From Bacillota bacterium (lineage in GTDB: Bacteria; Bacillota; Clostridia; Oscillospirales; Oscillospiraceae), in NCBI GenBank assembly GCA_023459875.1, contig JAEWRY010000001.1:1-64000 (forward strand): a DNA stretch of 64,000 bases, read 5' to 3'. Under the pieces are notes generated by a model, which had not been told where the DNA came from, ran no database searches, and was given only the letters and a program-made list of their open reading frames with translations. This document shows positions 40,925-49,455 of this stretch, piece after piece. The first letter of the stretch is position 1. Every line of letters starts with the position of its first letter. A program made the position numbers and the translations under genes.

Positions 40925-42016
40925 TTATACATTAAAGCGGAAGAGGACAATATCGCCGTCCTTCATGACGTATTCCTTGCCCTCGGAGCGGACCAGGCCC
41001 TTGTCCTTTGCCGCCGCCATGGAGCCGCAGGCGCGCAGGTCGTCGTAGGCAACCACCTCCGCGCGGATAAAGCCCCGCTCGAAATCGGTATGGATCTTGC
41101 CCGCCGCCTGAGGCGCCTTTGTTCCTGCGGTGATGGTCCAAGCGCGGCATTCATCCTCGCCGGAGGTGAGGAAGGAGATGAGGCCCAGAAGGGTATAGGA
41201 AGCCTTAATGAGCCTGTCAAGGCCCGATTCGGGGATCCCCAGGTCGTCCAGAAACATCTTCTTGTCTTCGGGGGAAAGCTCGGCGATTTCAGCCTCCAGC
41301 TTGGCGCAGACAGGGATAACCTGGGCTCCCTCTCTCTTTGCCACTTCCTCCACCTGCTTGTAATAAAGGACGTTATGGTAATCTGAGAAGCCGTTTTCAT
41401 CCAGATTGGCGGCGTAGATGACCGGTTTGAGGGAGAGAAGTTCCGCCGACGCGACGATTAACTGGTCTTCCTCGTCACAGGGAAAGCTGCGGGCGGATTT
41501 TCCGTCGTTCAGATGGGAAAGGAGGGTTTTGAACACCTCGGCCTCATGGAGATATTTTTTGTCCCCCTTCGCCGCTTTGATGGCTTTGTCGATCCGTCGT
41601 TCCACCATCTCCATGTCGGCAAGGATGAGCTCCAGCTCGATAATTTCAATATCCCTGATGGGGTCCGCCCCGCCCTCCACATGGATGACGTTCTCATCGT
41701 CGAAGCAGCGCACCACATGGACAACGGCGGCCGTCTCCCGGATATTGGCCAGAAACTTGTTGCCAAGGCCCTCGCCCTTGGAGGCGCCCTTCACCAGACC
41801 CGCGATATCCACAAATTCCACCACGGCGGGTGTGGTCTTCTTGGGGTGATAAAACTCGGAGAGCCAGGTGAGCCTCCGGTCGGGAACCGCCACCACGCCC
41901 ACGTTGGGGTCGATGGTGCAGAACGGATAGTTTGCGCTCTCGGCGCCGGCGCCGGTAATGGCGTTAAAGAGGGTGCTCTTTCCCACATTGGGAAGTCCGA
42001 TAATTCCAAGCTTCAT
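40925..42016 (-). CDS. ychF: ribosome-associated ATPase YchF (Obg family)
   Basis: 363 residues, full length. P-loop GLPNVGKST (7-15), FVDIAGLVKGASKGEGLGN (G3 and following), and the NxxE element in ANLDENGF that replaces NKxD and gives ATP preference. A coiled-coil middle (about 130-165) and a C-terminal TGS domain (FERGFIRAEVVAYDDL to the FRFNV end) complete it. Binds ribosomes and takes part in stress responses. AAAGGA upstream of ATG 42016. Single gene. Confidence 0.96.
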   Translation of the reverse strand: MKLGIIGLPNVGKSTLFNAITGAGAESANYPFCTIDPNVGVVAVPDRRLTWLSEFYHPKKTTPAVVEFVDIAGLVKGASKGEGLGNKFLANIRETAAVVHVVRCFDDENVIHVEGGADPIRDIEIIELELILADMEMVERRIDKAIKAAKGDKKYLHEAEVFKTLLSHLNDGKSARSFPCDEEDQLIVASAELLSLKPVIYAANLDENGFSDYHNVLYYKQVEEVAKREGAQVIPVCAKLEAEIAELSPEDKKMFLDDLGIPESGLDRLIKASYTLLGLISFLTSGEDECRAWTITAGTKAPQAAGKIHTDFERGFIRAEVVAYDDLRACGSMAAAKDKGLVRSEGKEYVMKDGDIVLFRFNV

Positions 42017-42297
42017 ATTTGATCGGGTCCTTTATCTCAATTTTGGGTATTCTCTATCGTGTTTGCAATGCGATCCCTTCGGGCATACTTTTCCATAGGC
42101 CGGACAAATCTTCGCGCAATCGATAGGGTGTCTGCGCTTCATTCGGGCATCATTATATACGATTGCACCGGAAAAGACAACCGGCACATTTCAGTGCGCT
42201 GAATACTTAATTTATAGCGTTGAGCCAGACTTGCCTTTCGGGCTTTCCACCCGCTCCAAAACGCCCCCGTTCCCCGAAAACTTTCATTGTTTTATAC

Positions 42298-42378
42298 TTT
42301 TCCTTTTCATCGATAGATAAAATCTACCGATGAATACCGCCGCACTTTGCGGTGGACGGCGGCAAGCCGCCGGGAAAA
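42298..42378. repeat. cloverleaf hairpin element C2
   Basis: Outer TTTTCC (42298-42303) with GGAAAA (42373-42378). Encloses TTCATCG/CGATGAA with inner TAGAT/ATCTA (42306-42334), CCGC/GCGG (about 42337-42352) and CGGCGGC/GCCGCCG (about 42357-42372). Weaker outer stem than C. Confidence 0.55.
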
Positions 42379-42385
42379 TTCGTTC

Positions 42386-42482
42386 AATACTGATTTTGCA
42401 AAAGTGCAGGCACTTTTGCAGCTCGCCATCGGCGAGTTTTAGAAAGTAGACTTTGTCTACTTTCTAAATGAAAATTAGTATT
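42386..42482. repeat. cloverleaf hairpin element C
   Basis: Outer stem AATACTGATTTT (42386-42397) with AAAATTAGTATT (42471-42482), one G-T wobble in 12. Inside: GCAAAAGTGC/GCACTTTTGC (42398-42419), CTCGCC/GGCGAG around ATC (42422-42436) and AGAAAGTAGA/TCTACTTTCT (42441-42465). Shares outer arm and GCC-ATC-GGC core with element A. Confidence 0.8.
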
Positions 42483-42507
42483 ATGACTAGGAATCCATGG
42501 AAAGCTG

Positions 42508-42516
42508 TGCTATACT
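42508..42516 (+). promoter_or_regulatory. extended -10 promoter of glf
   Basis: TGCTATACT, an extended -10 box, 39 bp before the glf start; the -35 region is weak. Confidence 0.55.
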
Positions 42517-42554
42517 AATCCATATTATTGTTTGGAATAAATGAGGAGGATTTC

Positions 42555-43715
42555 ATGAATACCGCCTTTGACATACTGGTGATCGGAGCCGGCTTTGCCG
42601 GGGCCGTGGCTGCCCGCGAAATGGCCGAGCGGGGGAACAAGCGCGTGCTTGTGATCGAAAGCCGTCACCACGTGGGAGGGAACGCTTACGACTGCACGGA
42701 TGCAGCCGGCATCCTCGTTCACAGGTACGGGCCGCATATTTTCCACACCAACGACAAACAAGTTTTCGACTACCTGTCCCGCTTCACTCAATGGCGTGAT
42801 TACCAGCACCGCGTGGTCGCAAACGTCTATGGCCAGCTCATGCCCGTGCCTTTTAACCTGCGTTCCCTTTCTGTGGCTTTTGGGGACGAGCGGGCGGAGG
42901 AATTGGAGCGGAAACTTCTTTCCGTCTATGGGCCAGAGCGGAAAGTGACCATTCTGGAGTTGCGTCAGGCAACCGATCCCGACCTCTCTGCTCTTGCCGA
43001 TTATGTTTACGAAAATATCTTCCTCCACTATACCATGAAGCAGTGGGGCACCTCTCCGGAGGAGATCGACCCCAATGTGACCGCCAGGGTGCCTGTTTTC
43101 CTTTCCAGGGACGACCGTTATTTCCAGGACCGGTGGCAGGGCATGCCCTCCGATGGGTACACCCCCCTCTTCCAGCGGATGCTGGATCATCCCAATCTCA
43201 CGGTGGAAACCGGCTCCGACGCCTCTTCGGTTCTTTCCGTCGGGGAGGATTCCCTTTTGGTAAACGGCGAAGTTTTCAGCGGCCCTGTTGTCTATACAGG
43301 CGCGGTGGATGAACTCTTCTCCTGCCGTTTCGGTCGCCTGCCTTACCGTACGCTGGATTTCAAATTTGAGAGCATTCCGGTGGAGTGGCACCAGACACAC
43401 GGTACGGTAAACTATACCGTGAGCGAGGACTATACCAGAATCACCGAATTCAAGCACCTCACCGGGCAGGTGAAAAAGGACTGCACCACCATCGTGCGCG
43501 AGTACCCCCGTTCCTACCAGGGCGGCACCGACGATATCCCCTATTATCCCATCCAGAACTCCGAAAACAACACTCTCTACGGGCAGTATAAAACCCTGGC
43601 GGAACGTTACCCGAATCTCCGTCTTCTGGGCAGGCTCGCGGAGTATCAGTATTACAACATGGACACCATAACCGCCCACGCGCTAATTCTTGCTGATACA
43701 CTGCTTCATCAGTAG
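42555..43715 (+). CDS. glf: UDP-galactopyranose mutase
   Basis: Flavoenzyme interconverting UDP-galactopyranose and UDP-galactofuranose for surface glycans. 386 residues. FAD-binding VIGAGFAGAVAAREMAERG (about 8-26), VIESRHHVGGNAYD, the substrate motif RYGPHIFHTND (about 56-66), and GRLAEYQYYNMD near the C-terminus. GAGGAGG lies before ATG 42555. Followed after 15 bp by a glycosyltransferase, so the pair likely makes and uses galactofuranose or another sugar. Elements C2 and C lie upstream. Confidence 0.96.
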   Translation: MNTAFDILVIGAGFAGAVAAREMAERGNKRVLVIESRHHVGGNAYDCTDAAGILVHRYGPHIFHTNDKQVFDYLSRFTQWRDYQHRVVANVYGQLMPVPFNLRSLSVAFGDERAEELERKLLSVYGPERKVTILELRQATDPDLSALADYVYENIFLHYTMKQWGTSPEEIDPNVTARVPVFLSRDDRYFQDRWQGMPSDGYTPLFQRMLDHPNLTVETGSDASSVLSVGEDSLLVNGEVFSGPVVYTGAVDELFSCRFGRLPYRTLDFKFESIPVEWHQTHGTVNYTVSEDYTRITEFKHLTGQVKKDCTTIVREYPRSYQGGTDDIPYYPIQNSENNTLYGQYKTLAERYPNLRLLGRLAEYQYYNMDTITAHALILADTLLHQ

Positions 43716-43730
43716 AAAACAGGTGATGTA

Positions 43731-44759
43731 ATGCAAAAACTGATTACCTTTGCCGTTCCCTGCTTCAATTCCGCCGATTATATGGAGCACTGCGTGGACA
43801 CTCTTCTCAAGGGCGGGGACGAGGTGGAAATCATTTTGGTGGACGACGGCTCCACCAAAGACGATACTCCCGCCATCTGTGACCGCTACGAAAAAGAATA
43901 TCCCAAAATCGTGCGCGCCATACACCAGGAAAACGGCGGGCACGGCGAGGGCGTCAACCAGGGCCTGCGCAACGCCTCGGGACTCTATTATAAGGTAGTG
44001 GATTCCGACGACTGGCTGGATGTCGACGCGCTGCTGAAAATGCTGGACACGCTGCGCCGCTTCGTATCTCTGGGGCATCCCCTGGATATGATGATCTGTA
44101 ACTATGTTTACGAGCACGTGGAGGACCACACCCAGAAGGTCATGAAGTACACAAACGTATTTCCCACAGACCGCATCTTCAGTTGGGGTGAGATCGGCAG
44201 GTTCCGTCCCTCCCAATACCTTCTCATGCACTCCGTAGTCTACCGCACCGAGCTTCTTCGGTCGTGCGGGCTGGAACTGCCCAAGCACACCTTCTACGTG
44301 GATAACATATTTGTCTATCAGCCCCTCCCCTTTGTCCGCACGATGTATTATATGGACCTGGATCTCTACCGTTATTTCATCGGCCGGGCGGATCAGTCGG
44401 TCAATGAGCAGGTGATGCTCAGGCGCGTTGACCAGCAGCTCAGGGTTACTTATATCATGATGCGCTGCCACAACCTCAGAAAGCTAATGTCGGAACAGCG
44501 GCGTCTGGGCCGGTATATGTTCAACTACCTGTCCATGATGATGAGCATTTCCTCCATCTTCCTCATCCTTGCCAACACCCCGGAAAGTTTGGGCAAACGC
44601 ACCGAGCTGTGGGAGACCATGCGCAGCATCGACTCGGGTATTTACCATAAAATGAAATACCGGGCGGTCTCCGCCCTCACCAATTTCCCCGGCTACCAGG
44701 GCCGTAAGCTTTCCCTCTCCATCTACCGCCTCACCCGGAGGATCTATAAATTTAACTGA
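43731..44759 (+). CDS. family 2 glycosyltransferase
   Basis: Inverting GT-A transferase, 342 residues. FAVPCFNSADYMEHCVDTLL (about 7-26), VDDGSTKDDTP (about 37-47), ENGGHGEGVNQGL, then VDSDDW (about 92-97), where the DxD binds metal and nucleotide sugar. The C-terminal ~120 residues are helical and basic; no clear membrane helix. Sits 15 bp after glf; acceptor unknown. A GCCGCCGTA/TACGGCGG hairpin (44772-44800) follows and may terminate the pair. Confidence 0.9.
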   Translation: MQKLITFAVPCFNSADYMEHCVDTLLKGGDEVEIILVDDGSTKDDTPAICDRYEKEYPKIVRAIHQENGGHGEGVNQGLRNASGLYYKVVDSDDWLDVDALLKMLDTLRRFVSLGHPLDMMICNYVYEHVEDHTQKVMKYTNVFPTDRIFSWGEIGRFRPSQYLLMHSVVYRTELLRSCGLELPKHTFYVDNIFVYQPLPFVRTMYYMDLDLYRYFIGRADQSVNEQVMLRRVDQQLRVTYIMMRCHNLRKLMSEQRRLGRYMFNYLSMMMSISSIFLILANTPESLGKRTELWETMRSIDSGIYHKMKYRAVSALTNFPGYQGRKLSLSIYRLTRRIYKFN

Positions 44760-44771
44760 ATGCAAACCAAA

Positions 44772-44804
44772 GCCGCCGTATAGCTTTCGCTGTACGGCGG
44801 TTCT
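44772..44804 (+). terminator. terminator after glf-GT2
   Basis: CCGCCGTA (44773-44780) pairs with TACGGCGG (44793-44800), then TTCTCATT. The T-run is weak. Confidence 0.5.
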
Positions 44805-44846
44805 CATTGCCTCGCAGAGTTTCCGTCGCGAGCGGCGGAAAGATAA

Positions 44847-44959
44847 TAAAATAGGTGCCTGCGGGAATTCATTTCCCGCAGGCACACCCTGTGCGGCTCC
44901 TCAGAGCCGCCGCTATTCTTCTTTCCGGCAAAGCCTCAGCTTTGCCGGAAGATATTTTA
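44847..44959. repeat. cloverleaf hairpin element D
   Basis: Outer stem TAAAATA (44847-44853) with TATTTTA (44953-44959). Inside: GTGCCTGCGGGAA/TTCCCGCAGGCAC (44855-44885), GCGGCTC/GAGCCGC (44893-44910) and TTCCGGCAAAGC/GCTTTGCCGGAA (44923-44950). Related to element E. Its right arm overlaps the RNase J stop codon. Confidence 0.78.
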
Positions 44960-46615
44960 CACTTCCATGATGACCGGCAGGATCATGGGATTGCGCTTGG
45001 TTTTCTTGTAGAGATAACCGGAAAGGCTGCTCTTCACTGTGCTCTTGATAGCAGCCCAGTCGCTCCTGCTCTGCGCCTCGCAGCCGGAGAGAGCATCCAG
45101 GACCACATTTCTGAGCTCCTCCATCAGCCCTTCTGACTCCTTCACGTAGACGAAGCCGCGGGTGATGATATCGGGCCCGGAAACCAGGGACCCGTCCTCG
45201 CTGGAGAGAGACACCACCACAACGATCATGCCGTCCTGCGCCAAATGTTTTCGGTCTCTGAGCACCACGCTGCCCACGTCACCCACACCGTAGCCGTCCA
45301 CGAAAACCTGGCCCGAGGGGACGGTACCGTTGAGCTTGGCGCTGCTGGCGGTCAGCTCGATGACCTTGCCCACGTCGCTGATGATGATATTATTAGCGTC
45401 CATGCCCATTTCCCGCGCCAGTCTGGCGTGCACCTTCAGATGACGCTGTTCTCCGTGGACCGGGATAAAGAACTTGGGCTTTACCAGGGCGTGGATGATC
45501 TTCAGCTCCTCCTGGCAGGCGTGGCCAGAAACATGCAGCTCAGCCAGCCTCTCGTTTACCACCTCGGCGTCTTTTCGGTAGAGCTCGTTAATCACGTTGC
45601 CCACGGCGTTTTCGTTGCCGGGAATGGCAGAGGCGGAGATAATGATCCGGTCGCCGGCCAGAATATCCACCTGGCGGTGGGTGGAAAATGCCATCCGGGT
45701 GAGGGCGGACATGGTCTCGCCCTGACTGCCGGTGGTTACGATGCAGATTTTGTTTTTCGGCAGGGACTTTATTTGATTGAGGTCCACCAGAACCCCCTCG
45801 GGCACCACCATATACCCCAGCTCGGTGGAGACCTTAATGGCGTTTTCCATGCTGCGCCCGGTAACCGCCACCTTGCGGCCGTAGCGCGCGGCCACGTTGA
45901 TCACCTGCTGGATCCGGTCCACGTTGGAGGCGAAGGTGGTGACGATGATGCGTTCCTCACAGCCGCGGAACAAAACGTCGAAGCTGGCGCCGACGCTGCT
46001 TTCGCTTTTGGTGTAGCCTTCGCGCTCCACATTGGTGGAGTCGCAAAGCAGGGCAAGGACGCCTTCCTTTCCCAGCTCGCCCAAGCGGGCCAGGTCCATC
46101 ATCCCGCCCTTGATGGGTGTGGGATCGATTTTGAAGTCACCGGTGTGGACGCACACGCCCACGGGGCAGCGGATTGCAAAACACACCGCGTCCGCAATGG
46201 AATGGTTGGCGTGAATAAACTCCACGCTGAATTTTCCCGTCCTGACGGTCTCTCCTGCCTCGCAGGTGATGATTTTGGTGGTGGCCATAAGGTGATGCTC
46301 TTCCAATTTGAGCTTTACCAGACCGGCAGTCATGCGGGTGGCATAAATGGGCGCGTTTACGTCCCGCAGAAGATAAGGAAGCGACCCGATGTGGTCCTCG
46401 TGGCCATGGGTCAGGAAAATCCCCTGCACCTTATCTTTGTTTTTAATGAGATAGGAAAAATCGGGAATGACCACGTCGATGCCGTACATGTCGTCATCCG
46501 GGAAACCCATTCCGCAGTCAACCACAATAATATCCCCGCCGTACTCATATACGGTGAGATTTTTGCCGATCTCATTGAGACCGCCAAGGGAAATAATTTT
46601 CAATTTTTCTGCCAT
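44957..46615 (-). CDS. rnj: ribonuclease J
   Basis: Metallo-beta-lactamase-fold RNase with 5'-3' exonuclease and endonuclease activity; part of the clostridial RNA-decay machinery. 552 residues. Zinc motif THGHEDHIG (69-77), HANHSIADA, HTGDFKIDPTP, the beta-CASP block with TGRSMENA and TTGSQGE, and IPVHGEQRHLKVHARLA near 365. The C-terminal domain is complete. ATG 46615 is about 14 bp from AAGGAG. Its stop lies in the outer arm of cloverleaf element D, which could form at the mRNA 3' end. Confidence 0.96.
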   Translation of the reverse strand: MAEKLKIISLGGLNEIGKNLTVYEYGGDIIVVDCGMGFPDDDMYGIDVVIPDFSYLIKNKDKVQGIFLTHGHEDHIGSLPYLLRDVNAPIYATRMTAGLVKLKLEEHHLMATTKIITCEAGETVRTGKFSVEFIHANHSIADAVCFAIRCPVGVCVHTGDFKIDPTPIKGGMMDLARLGELGKEGVLALLCDSTNVEREGYTKSESSVGASFDVLFRGCEERIIVTTFASNVDRIQQVINVAARYGRKVAVTGRSMENAIKVSTELGYMVVPEGVLVDLNQIKSLPKNKICIVTTGSQGETMSALTRMAFSTHRQVDILAGDRIIISASAIPGNENAVGNVINELYRKDAEVVNERLAELHVSGHACQEELKIIHALVKPKFFIPVHGEQRHLKVHARLAREMGMDANNIIISDVGKVIELTASSAKLNGTVPSGQVFVDGYGVGDVGSVVLRDRKHLAQDGMIVVVVSLSSEDGSLVSGPDIITRGFVYVKESEGLMEELRNVVLDALSGCEAQSRSDWAAIKSTVKSSLSGYLYKKTKRNPMILPVIMEV

Positions 46616-46983
46616 ATAACAATAGAACACTCCTTCAAATATTGGGTAATACCCATTATGTAAGAACACGGAGCGCACAAAAAGTAAGGCGTTTTCGCAA
46701 CCAGCGTTCTTCCCGGCCCTGCCTCGCCGGGAAAAAGAAGGTTACGCGCCATTGGTGTGTCCAGTGTCCTGCCTTATATTTTAGTGCGGAATAACGCACA
46801 TAAAGCCAAATGAACGCCGCCGGGGATATCCCCGCAGCATGCCGGTACAACGCTGTCACTGCGTTGCCGGAATCCTGAAAGAACGGAATCTGCCTTAAGC
46901 CGGATATGCACCAGAGCCATCAGAGCAAAATCATCCATTCTTATTTGGAATAGTATATCACAGGTTTAAGATAAAGTACAGCA
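46616..46983. other. region upstream of RNase J
   Basis: 368 bp without a credible gene between two minus-strand genes. It includes stems TTCCCGGC/GCCGGGAA (46710-46733), CGGGGATATCCCCG (46821-46834) and CAACGC/GCGTTG flanked by CCGG repeats (about 46842-46872). Possibly a structured RNase J leader. Confidence 0.5.
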
Positions 46984-49320
46984 TTATTTTTCTTTCTGTG
47001 ACTTCTTGTCAAGCTCAGATACTTTACGGACGTAAACGTCGCACAGCTCCGCTGCCAGTTCCGCGTCGGCTCCCTCCGAGATAACCTTGAGGGCTGCCCG
47101 CCGGGCGAGAGGTGTCAGGTAAACCCAGCCGCTTCCCTCGGCGAAGCGCAGTCCCTCCCCCTGTATCTGCGCGCTCCGGTCTCCCGCAAGCTGGCGCATG
47201 ACCTCCCCCCGGCTGCTCTGCAGGGGTACTTCCCGCCTGCGGAGAGAAAAGTGGGGCAGCTTGCTGATTAGAGCCCGCAGCGGCTCTCCCAAAATGCCCA
47301 TTCTCGCGCAGATCCGCCCTGCAGCCATCACTCCGTCCCAGAGCCAGGACGTTTTTGCATAGAGTTCGTCGGCCGCCGCGCCATCGGCACCCAGCCGCAG
47401 GATTTTTCTTCCCCAAGCTTCCGCCAGCGCGTCCGCCGCCATGGGAGCCCATGAGGGCAGGGCAATCTGCCCGCCGCCATACTCGAGCTCAATGAGGCAG
47501 ACGAGCGTAAGCAGGGTTTCCGGAGCAACGGGAGCGCCGTTTTCGTCCCAGGCCATCAGTGTCCGGCCTCCCCTTGCAGTGGAAAAGGCCGCCGTTCCGG
47601 GCATTTTGCGCTTCTTCACGGTGATGCCCATAGTCTCGAGCAAGGTCGTAAGGGTCCTGTCTGAAGGCGTATCCCCCAACACGGATATCGTCATAGGCAG
47701 CAGGGACATGTTGCGCAGAAGCACCTTGCGGCCGGCATCCGACACATAGCCGGCGGGGACGCCGGTAACCGGTTCCAGCCGTCCCACCCGGCTTCCCGCC
47801 ACCCGGGCCACCTCGCTCCTCATCACCGCGCCTTCCAGCTTGCGCCTCCGGCTGCGGGGAAGGGAAAGCCCGCGCTTGTCAAAAAGGGAAAGATAGACCA
47901 TTTCACCTTCCTGTTCCAGGAAGAGCGAGACGGGAATTTCCTGCCGGGCGGCAAACCAGGCGGCCATTCCGGCGGTGCTGCCGTCGTGCGCAATCACTTG
48001 GGCGCCCGCGGCGTTCACGCCGCTTACCGCGGCGCGGGAGAGCATGGCGGCTCCCCGGCCGCCTGTCCATCCGATCCCCACTTTTTCCTCGGTGCCCAGC
48101 GCGCCGCCCAGCATCAGGAGCAGCTGGGGGCAGATTTCCTCGTTGATCGTTCCCCGCATCACGCCGTCCTCACCGAATACGGGGGGCTGTACCCAGCCCT
48201 TCCCGGTCAGCGAGGCCGTGAGCTTGCTTCCCTGGGGGGCATGGCGTCCCGGCCAGAGTTTAACACCCTCCGCCAACGCGGCGTTTTCCTCAACCACGCT
48301 CTCTTCTCCCAGCACCGTACCTTCGTTCAGGACGCTGCCGCGCCGTGCGGAAGCATTAGGACAGAGGATCGCTCCGTATAGGGTAGCGCGTTCCCCCACG
48401 CCGGCTCTCAGGAGTACCGAGCGCTGGACAAGGCTGCCCTTCCCCACACTGCTGCCGCTTCCCAGCACCGCGTGAGGCCCGATGAGCGCCCCCGCGCCCA
48501 AGCTGACCGAGCGGCCGATCCAGCAGGGGGGCACCAGGGTAACGCCCTCGGGGATTGGGTCCGCCGTCCAGATGCCGGTAGAATACACAGGCAGCCCCAA
48601 ATCCAGCTTTACTTTCCCGGAAAGGGCGTCAGCCGCGCATTCCAGATAAGCCGCGGGATCACCCACGTCGCACCAATATCCACCTGCTACATAGCCGCAA
48701 AGAGGGACTCCCTCGGCAAGCAGCCGGGGAAACAGCTCTCCGCCGAAATCGTAGGGTACCCCCTCGGGCACCTCGTCCATCGCCCGGCGGCTTAAAAAAT
48801 AGATGCCGGTATTGACCGTATCCGCCACAACCTGCCCCCAGGAGGGCTTCTCCACAAATCTTCTGATATTTCCCTCTTCGTCTGTCAGTACCAAACCGTA
48901 TTCCAGCGGCTTCGGATGCCGGTAGAGCACTAAGGTCGCCGCCGGGCGGCGTTCTTTATGAAAGGCTTCCGCGGCGCCCAGGTCCAGGTCGCACACCGCG
49001 TCGCCGCTGATCACAAGGAAGTCCTCGTCTCCCAGCTTTTCCATGCAGCGCTTCACGCTGCCCGCCGTGCCCAAAGGCTCCTCCTCCACAAAATATGTGA
49101 TGGAAACGCCGAACTCCTTTCCGTCCCCGAAATAATCGATGACGGACTGAGGCATATATCTGAGGGTAATACACAGATCGGTAATCCCGTGTTTCTTCAA
49201 AAGGGCGATGCTGTGTTCCAGAATAGGCCGGTCAAATAATGGTGTCATGGGTTTTGGCCTGCCCAAGGAGAGGGGACGAAGGCGGGTGCCTTCGCCGCCC
49301 GCCATGATAACAGCTCTCAT
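46984..49320 (-). CDS. nucleotidyltransferase fused to degenerate phosphomannomutase
   Basis: 778 residues. Residues 1-230: sugar-phosphate nucleotidyltransferase with AVIMAGGEGTRLRPLSLGRPKPM (3-25), VISGDAVCDLD and VEKPSWGQVV. About 245-360: left-handed beta-helix repeats (GAGALIGPHAVLGSGSSVGKGSLV). About 375-778: phosphohexomutase-like fold, but the catalytic serine motif (TASHNP in active enzymes) and the metal loop (DxDxDR) are not found. The mutase half is probably non-catalytic. The product could be GDP-mannose or a related nucleotide sugar. ATG 49320 has AAGGG 9 bp upstream. Confidence 0.85.
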   Translation of the reverse strand: MRAVIMAGGEGTRLRPLSLGRPKPMTPLFDRPILEHSIALLKKHGITDLCITLRYMPQSVIDYFGDGKEFGVSITYFVEEEPLGTAGSVKRCMEKLGDEDFLVISGDAVCDLDLGAAEAFHKERRPAATLVLYRHPKPLEYGLVLTDEEGNIRRFVEKPSWGQVVADTVNTGIYFLSRRAMDEVPEGVPYDFGGELFPRLLAEGVPLCGYVAGGYWCDVGDPAAYLECAADALSGKVKLDLGLPVYSTGIWTADPIPEGVTLVPPCWIGRSVSLGAGALIGPHAVLGSGSSVGKGSLVQRSVLLRAGVGERATLYGAILCPNASARRGSVLNEGTVLGEESVVEENAALAEGVKLWPGRHAPQGSKLTASLTGKGWVQPPVFGEDGVMRGTINEEICPQLLLMLGGALGTEEKVGIGWTGGRGAAMLSRAAVSGVNAAGAQVIAHDGSTAGMAAWFAARQEIPVSLFLEQEGEMVYLSLFDKRGLSLPRSRRRKLEGAVMRSEVARVAGSRVGRLEPVTGVPAGYVSDAGRKVLLRNMSLLPMTISVLGDTPSDRTLTTLLETMGITVKKRKMPGTAAFSTARGGRTLMAWDENGAPVAPETLLTLVCLIELEYGGGQIALPSWAPMAADALAEAWGRKILRLGADGAAADELYAKTSWLWDGVMAAGRICARMGILGEPLRALISKLPHFSLRRREVPLQSSRGEVMRQLAGDRSAQIQGEGLRFAEGSGWVYLTPLARRAALKVISEGADAELAAELCDVYVRKVSELDKKSQKEK

Positions 49321-49393
49321 AGGAAACACCCTTCTTTTGTATGATGATGTATCCTAGTATTGACTGTGAGTCTAAAAAATAAACTCAACGAAC

Positions 49394-49423
49394 TTGCGCG
49401 TCACCGCCGCCGTGATGTATACT
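49394..49423 (+). promoter_or_regulatory. promoter of the QueG-like gene
   Basis: TTGCGC (49394-49399), 18-bp spacer, TATACT (49418-49423). Confidence 0.6.
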
Positions 49424-49455
49424 CAAATAAAGAATCTTAACAAAGGAACCGATAC

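Larger units (their letters stand above)
42017..42554. other. ychF-glf intergenic region
   Basis: 538 bp without a credible gene. 42017-42297 shows nothing I recognise apart from the divergent ychF start. 42298-42482 contains cloverleaf elements C2 and C. The glf promoter follows at 42508-42516. Confidence 0.7.

Noticed and set aside
45245..46663. 472-codon open frame antisense to RNase J
   Set aside because: Mirror frame of a highly conserved gene; His/Gly-rich with no domain.
46984..48200. Frameshifted or broken mutase pseudogene
   Set aside because: The frame is open through the whole fusion and the fold-like pattern continues, so loss of catalytic motifs looks like divergence, not decay.
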